In this document: piece by piece, positions 59,427 through 64,000 of the stretch
Layout of the letters: each line of letters opens with the position of its first letter
Position numbering within the stretch: position 1 is the first letter of the stretch
Assembly (NCBI GenBank): GCA_028023455.1
Contig: JAQFVV010000012.1
Coordinates: forward strand, 10,576,499-10,640,498
Reading direction: 5' to 3'
Origin: Epiperipatus broadwayi
Taxonomy: Eukaryota; Onychophora; Udeonychophora; Euonychophora; Peripatidae
DNA length: 64,000 nt
The notes under the pieces: model-generated
What the model saw: only the letters and a program-made list of their open reading frames with translations
Databases searched by the model: none
What the model was told of the DNA's origin: nothing
Translations under genes and position numbers: made by a program

Positions 59427-59523
59427 ATATATTTTTTCATATGTCATAGCATCGACAACCGTCTGCAAACAACTACTTGCTTGCAAGGCAATTGCATTGA
59501 CCTCTCGGCTAACAACGCTTGAC
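59427..59523 (-). mobile_element. tRNA-derived SINE, copy 4 (B box deleted)
   Basis: Minus strand: 'tcaagcgttgttagccgag' start and 'gatgctatgacatatg' end as in copies 1 and 2. About 19 bases with the B box are missing, so pol III transcription of this copy is not expected. An 11-bp direct repeat flanks it at 59416-59426 and 59524-59534. Confidence 0.82.
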
Positions 59524-60247
59524 ACACTTTATATTATTGATTAAAAAAAATCACCCAAAATCTACTTGTATAGGTGCTTAATGCATTTAATCTGCCATGA
59601 TCATGACCTGGAAATCAAATTCAGATAGACTTGGATACTGTTTTAAACAGCTAAACATTTTTCAAAATAAAAAATTGTAGCTGGTTTATGTAAGGTTCAA
59701 TCATCAAAAATTATTAAAGATCATTATGCTGTTTTTTTTCATATAAATTCTAATAAATAATAAAAATATATACAACAGCTATATAAGTATATATATATAT
59801 TAATAAAGGCTTTTTATGTGTAATTATTATTAATATATGTATATAGCTGTAGTATATATTATTATTATTTAAGAAGGTAATGAAATGATACTACAGTGAA
59901 AAGATTTGATATAAAAATACATAGATTTTATTTTATTAAATGCTAAACCAGGCTTTTGATATGGAGTATCTTTGTCAAAGCAAAACTGAAATAAAATTAG
60001 CAAGGATATTGGCATTTCCACTTGCAGATAAATTAAATGGGCCTTTGATTTTAGTAAATTTGCATACTTGCATGTGTGAATATGTGTATGAATATCAGCC
60101 AGGATATTAACTATGCTGTTTAATTAAATGACCAGTGTTTACTAAGGGGGATGCTATTAGTTCTTAAATTTTTGACATTATTGTAGTTGATTATGTTAAA
60201 CCACTAAACATAACATGATCACCAACTCTTATGCTAACACATAACTG

Positions 60248-60393
60248 TTATTAAACAGGCAAAACTCTCCATATGTAGATGAGTAGGGTAGGCACTAGAT
60301 GGGGATTTTATGCACAAGTCTTCTGGCATCCATTGATTACTCTGGTTGTCACAGAGTGGCACTACTGTATGGAGAGTTTTGCCTGTTTAATAA
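60248..60393. repeat. Inverted repeat with 25-bp arms
   Basis: 60248-60272 and 60369-60393 are perfect inverted copies ('ttattaaacaggcaaaactc' outermost) around a ~96-base centre. A 'ttgattatgtt' word occurs on both sides (60186 and 60397). It may be a small MITE. The frame 60279-60566 is not convincing. Confidence 0.7.
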
Positions 60394-61006
60394 TAGTTGA
60401 TTATGTTGTTGCTTTTGAGGCAGATAACCCTAGAATCAGCAGGTTTAAAAGAATGGACAGTGATTTTTTTCATGGTCAACTAATATTGATTGAGCTGTAC
60501 TGTTGGATTTGGTTCCATTATATAAATGAATGTGTTGGTTTAATTCTCAATTTTAAGTTTGCATGAGTTTCTCTATAATATCTGCAATTACAAAATTGGC
60601 AGTTTAGGGCATATACCAGTTGAGGCTTATCATCATTATTAATGAGTCTATTAAGTGGCAAGGGATACCTAAAACCAACACAAAATCTTTGTTTAAGATG
60701 GGTATTAATTTTGAATGGATTTTAGGAATATAAGGCATGTCAAACCAATCTGATTGGTCAGATGAATGATATATAATTATAAAACAAAACCTTGACTATA
60801 ATATACTGCAGCCTTTACTGCTTGTGATAGACAATTTATAAATCTAGAATAATAGTGTTAAGGGAGCGCAAGCAATAGCAATCTATCAACAATAATTAAC
60901 ATCTCTTAGTCATATTTTACTTTAACAGGCACTAGGTAAGAAACAAACATATCTAAGGCATGTTAGTAATTTTTATTAATCATTTATTAGACTAGAGATT
61001 ATCCAA

Positions 61007-61614
61007 TAATAAATATTTCTGTAAACTAGTTTTCACTACACCACTCTCGTGCAAGGAAAAGACTGGTTTCTATCTACATTTAACACCTTTTTAAGGGATA
61101 TAATCATAAACATATAACCAAAGTCATGTGAAAATGATCTATAATCCCCAAGAATCACATTTCATGCTGAACCAGCACTCATCAGTTGTCCCAGACCACA
61201 ATCTCCTACACATATTTTTATCATTATTCAGTATGTATATAGATAGCAAATTACTACAGTTTATTTGATAAATGTCTAATGTGCTGCCTTCATAATTTTT
61301 TAACATACATTCATAAAGTGATTTGTGTCAAAGTTATGCATATTTAACACTTATCAAATGAACTGTAATAATTTTCTATCTATATATATATATACTGAAT
61401 AATAATAAAGTATGTGTATGAGATTATGGTCTGGGACAAGTGAAAATGCTGGTTCAGCATGAAATGTGCATTTTGTGAATCATAAATCTTTTTCATATAT
61501 ATTTTGTTATATGTTTACGATTACATTCTTCCATAAGTTGTTAAAAGTAGAGAGAAACCAGTCCTTACCTTACATGAGAGTGGTGTAGTGAAAATTATAC
61601 TACAGAAATATTAT
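61007..61614. mobile_element. Foldback element with hammerhead-like arms, copy B
   Basis: Inverted arms of about 280 bases run inward from 'aaatatttctgta' at 61011 and 'tacagaaatattat' ending at 61614, with a short centre near 61290-61325. The arms share 'ttttcactacaccactctc'. Within the arms the segment 'cagcactcatcagttg' and its neighbours match copy A at 7868-8432, while the outer arms differ. No protein is encoded and a target duplication was not resolved. Confidence 0.7.
61135..61198 (-). ncRNA. Hammerhead ribozyme-like sequence, type I (left arm, copy B)
   Basis: On the minus strand CUGAUGA (rc 61179-61185) leads into stem II GUGCU/AGCAU with loop GGUUC, then GAAA (rc 61160-61163). The short stem III region is UGUGAUU, with C at the H17 position (rc 61152). 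Stem I pairs UUG with CAA next to the core and, after an asymmetric internal loop, AGAUCA (rc 61135-61140) with UGGUCU (rc 61193-61198). Only the first pair of stem III is good in this copy. The right-arm partner (about 61427-61490) has a better stem III (AUG/CAU) but a broken core (GUGAAAA in place of CUGAUGA). Confidence 0.65.
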
Positions 61615-61938
61615 ACATCTAATATTTTAAATATATTAAAAATGTAATACATTTATTTATTGTTAGCTTGAAATCAATGCTTTGTAAAACAAAATGAAGG
61701 AACACATAATTATTTATATAAATAAATGAAAACTTTTATATTAAATGTTCTAAGGAATATATATTTTATAAAATATGGTAAATTAGTTTCACTTGAATGA
61801 ATTACTAACAATTTATTTATATATCACTGATGTTAATTTTTACTCAAGATCTATTTTGTTGAATAAAAAAAAATTTTTCCATTGGTTTCTTTGTGTTTCT
61901 TTATAATTTTTAATGGATTAATCATTTAAAAAAATTAA

Positions 61939-61961
61939 TAATAACAACAACAACAACAACA
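61939..61961. repeat. (AAC)n microsatellite
   Basis: A short uninterrupted trinucleotide run in non-coding DNA. Confidence 0.9.
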
Positions 61962-62293
61962 AAAAGATTGCCACAAAGCTTAAAACCAAACACTCTCCTT
62001 TAAGAATTAACTTTGTTTTACAATATTTTCATGACTAATAGGTGACATTTTTTTATAACTTTAAAATCATTACTGCTAATTTCCAACATTTTATTACTTT
62101 GTTTAAAAATTTTGTAAAAATTAAAGATTAAATTTGAAAAAATATTATTTTTCTAAATTCAATATTTAAATAAAATAAAAAAGAATTATATACATATTAT
62201 TTATTAACTTGTTATAATAGTAAAAACAATTTTATTTCTTATTCCAATTTTTTGAAACTTTCTATTAAAAAAAAAAAATAAAGCTATGTACCT

Positions 62294-62382
62294 AGTCAAG
62301 CGTTGGTGGTCGAGAGATCAGCACAACTGCCTTAAAAGCAATTGTCCCGCTTCCTGGCAGATGCTATGACACATGTGAAAAA
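62294..62382 (+). mobile_element. tRNA-derived SINE, copy 5
   Basis: This is the only plus-strand copy: 'agtcaagcgttggtggtcga' start with A box, a decayed B-box region (gtcccgcttcctggc), 'gatgctatgacacatg' end and an A tail. It is flanked by 13-bp direct repeats at 62281-62293 and 62383-62395 with one mismatch. The middle segment is shorter than in other copies. Confidence 0.85.
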
Positions 62383-62395
62383 AAGCTATGTATCT

Positions 62396-63229
62396 ATGTG
62401 AAATATTATATTTTTTAAAAACTCACATGAATGGCATTTCACTTTTTAAATAATAAAATATTCTTCTCCCAACTCAGTGTTTTCGGTATGTAGCTTTTGC
62501 AGGTTTATAGAGATATTTATGATGGAATCATCCAGCTTTTATAAATATTTTAATATTTGAAAAATTTTCAACTAACTAGCCAATATTAATCAGGAAATTT
62601 TTTTATATATTTTTTTATCTAGAGAATAAAATAATTATTAATGATACTAAGATCTGGACATAAAAAAGTGTATTTAGAGCTAGTTAATTTAGGTACACTT
62701 TGAAAAACAGGTGTAAAATATGAGCACTTATATTTTACAAACAAAATTATTATTCTATGTAATTACCCATATATTACTTTTTTTTAAAAAAAGTCAAAAT
62801 TGTAAATATCTATTAGAAATTTTTTTTCATTCCCACACACATTCATTATGACTGCAAAAAAACTCAAATGATATTTCAAGTAAAGAGCTATCAGGCAGCT
62901 GAGAAGAAAGACCATGGTGTTTCTTGATCTCAAACTCAGAGACAAAAAGCCAATAAACTCACCATATTGGCTAATCGGTGTTGGTGAGCAGCTCATCCAT
63001 GTTCATATACTATGTGAACAATCACATAGTAATAACAGCTGCAAGAAAAACAATGTATAGAGTGGTCATTAGGAATTTACCCTGCTTGGCTTCTTTAAGA
63101 CCTCCAAGAGGAATGACAGGATCTCCTTTCAGTTAACAACAAACTCCTTTCTGCTGCCATTTGCTGATGATCTTTTATTTAGGGACTTATAATTGCAGAT
63201 TACTTATCAAATGAATGAAGATTGCAAGA
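62396..63229. other. Non-coding, possibly decayed LINE 5' region at the end
   Basis: No gene is seen to about 62860. From about 62880 the composition becomes more balanced and could be the 5' part of the RTE element that follows, but no motif is readable. The minus frame 62784-62996 is unconvincing. Confidence 0.4.
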
Positions 63230-64000
63230 AATGGAAAAATAACTATTTTTTATTAAATGGGACATTATTGGACATTATGAAGTTAGAAGAAAAGGTGAAG
63301 AGGCAATTGATTTAAAAAGTGGACATGTACTGTATTACAAAGCATAAATATTGGAAGTACAAATGGCGTAAGATTCACTATAAACAAAAAGTGAAAGAAG
63401 AACATTGTGGAGATTGATATTGGACAGAGTAACAAGATTAGTTATTCAACTTAACAATAGCTACCAAATGCAAATAATTTAAGTTTATGCTCCAACAAGA
63501 TCTCATAGTGATGAAGTAGTAGAGGGTTTTTATATGGATGCACAAAAGGCTTTAGATCAGACCAAACAATATATTAAAATTATTATGGAACACTTTAAAG
63601 CTACCAATTAGTTAACAATTAAAAAATGAAAGTATTGGTAAATTTGGTTATGGTAATAGAAATGAAAGAGAACACAGACTTGTGGGGTTGAAAAAAAAAA
63701 GAAAAACTTTATATTATGAATTCTATGTTTGGAAAAAAAATGTTAAAAGGAAATGGACATGGAAGCATCCAAATGAAGATACAGCAGAGTTGGATTATAT
63801 TTTATAACAGAAAATATATATTTCAAGATTGTAATGTTCTTAAGAAATTCAACACTGGATGTGATCATCGGTTAGTAAGATGTAAGATACATGTTAATGC
63901 AAAAGTAGAAAGATAAAAATTATTAAGAAAAACAATATTCACAGTTGATATTCTAATCTTCAGAAATATTTTACTGAATTTAAATTAGAACTTCCAAATC
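63230..64000 (+). pseudogene. RTE-type LINE, apurinic-like endonuclease domain, runs off window
   Basis: This is a decayed EEP (exonuclease-endonuclease-phosphatase) domain of an RTE-clade LINE, related to proteins often misnamed craniofacial development protein 2-like. Readable pieces are WDIIGHYEVRRKGE near 63266, VYAPTRSHSDEVVEGFYMDAQ near 63485-63545, IIMEHFKA (usually GDFNA, so the catalytic Asp/Asn are lost) near 63580, and GCDHRLVRCKI near 63855-63895 with the conserved catalytic histidine. 63716-63916 is the longest open part. Frames change several times with stops between. The reverse transcriptase would follow beyond 64000. Confidence 0.8.

Noticed and set aside
60279-60566. 95-codon plus-strand frame
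   Set aside because: It overlaps a perfect inverted repeat and shows no recognisable domain.

Overview
This is an AT-rich, intron- and repeat-dominated stretch of a eukaryotic nuclear genome, almost certainly a non-vertebrate metazoan. The evidence is the mix of elements: Ty3/gypsy LTR retrotransposons, RTE-type LINEs, a Penelope-like element with a GIY-YIG endonuclease, tRNA-derived SINEs, pogo/Tigger-like DNA transposon remnants, many foldback elements, and a spliced PDZ-encoding exon. I cannot name the species. There are no bacterial operons, rRNA genes, functional tRNA genes or CRISPR arrays. Most open frames of 60-100 codons are chance frames in AT-rich DNA.

Layout. 1-84 is a possible minus-strand exon. 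0.9-7.5 kb is an old dispersed repeat, partly tandemly duplicated, split by a head-to-head pair of Penelope-like 3' ends (2750-4210) and by a SINE (1838-1951). 7.87-8.43 kb is a foldback element whose left arm carries a hammerhead-ribozyme-like sequence; a SINE follows at 8.73 kb. 13.1-14.0 kb is a dead RTE LINE 3' end. 18103-18198 (minus) is a clear PDZ-domain exon with splice sites. 19690-28033 is a complete but dead Ty3/gypsy element on the minus strand, with two LTRs, PBS, PPT, a 4-bp target duplication and gag-PR-RT-RH-IN. 28.9, 35.5-36.9 and 40.2-41.3 kb hold three copies of one TIR transposon family; the middle one retains a pogo/Tigger-like transposase N-terminus. 30.5-30.9 kb is a foldback insertion with a 20-bp target duplication. 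32.5-33.6 kb is another RTE fragment. 39.1-40.2 kb is a pair of nested inverted-repeat elements. 44.97-55.05 kb is a second, much more decayed Ty3/gypsy element on the plus strand, carrying a SINE and a 57-bp triple repeat. 56690-56807 is a possible minus-strand exon. 57.8-62.4 kb holds further foldback elements, including a second hammerhead-like one at 61.0-61.6 kb, and two SINEs. 63.2-64.0 kb is the endonuclease part of an RTE LINE that runs off the window.

How the parts relate. The clear exon and both weaker exon candidates lie on the minus strand, so much of the window may be introns of one or more minus-strand genes; this is inference. The most notable non-coding system is the pair of foldback elements at 7.87-8.43 and 61.0-61.6 kb. 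They share a core that fits a type I hammerhead ribozyme, intact-looking in one arm and decayed in the other. A Penelope-like element, the class known to carry hammerheads and proposed to mobilise such small elements, lies in the same window and has a decayed hammerhead-like tail of its own.
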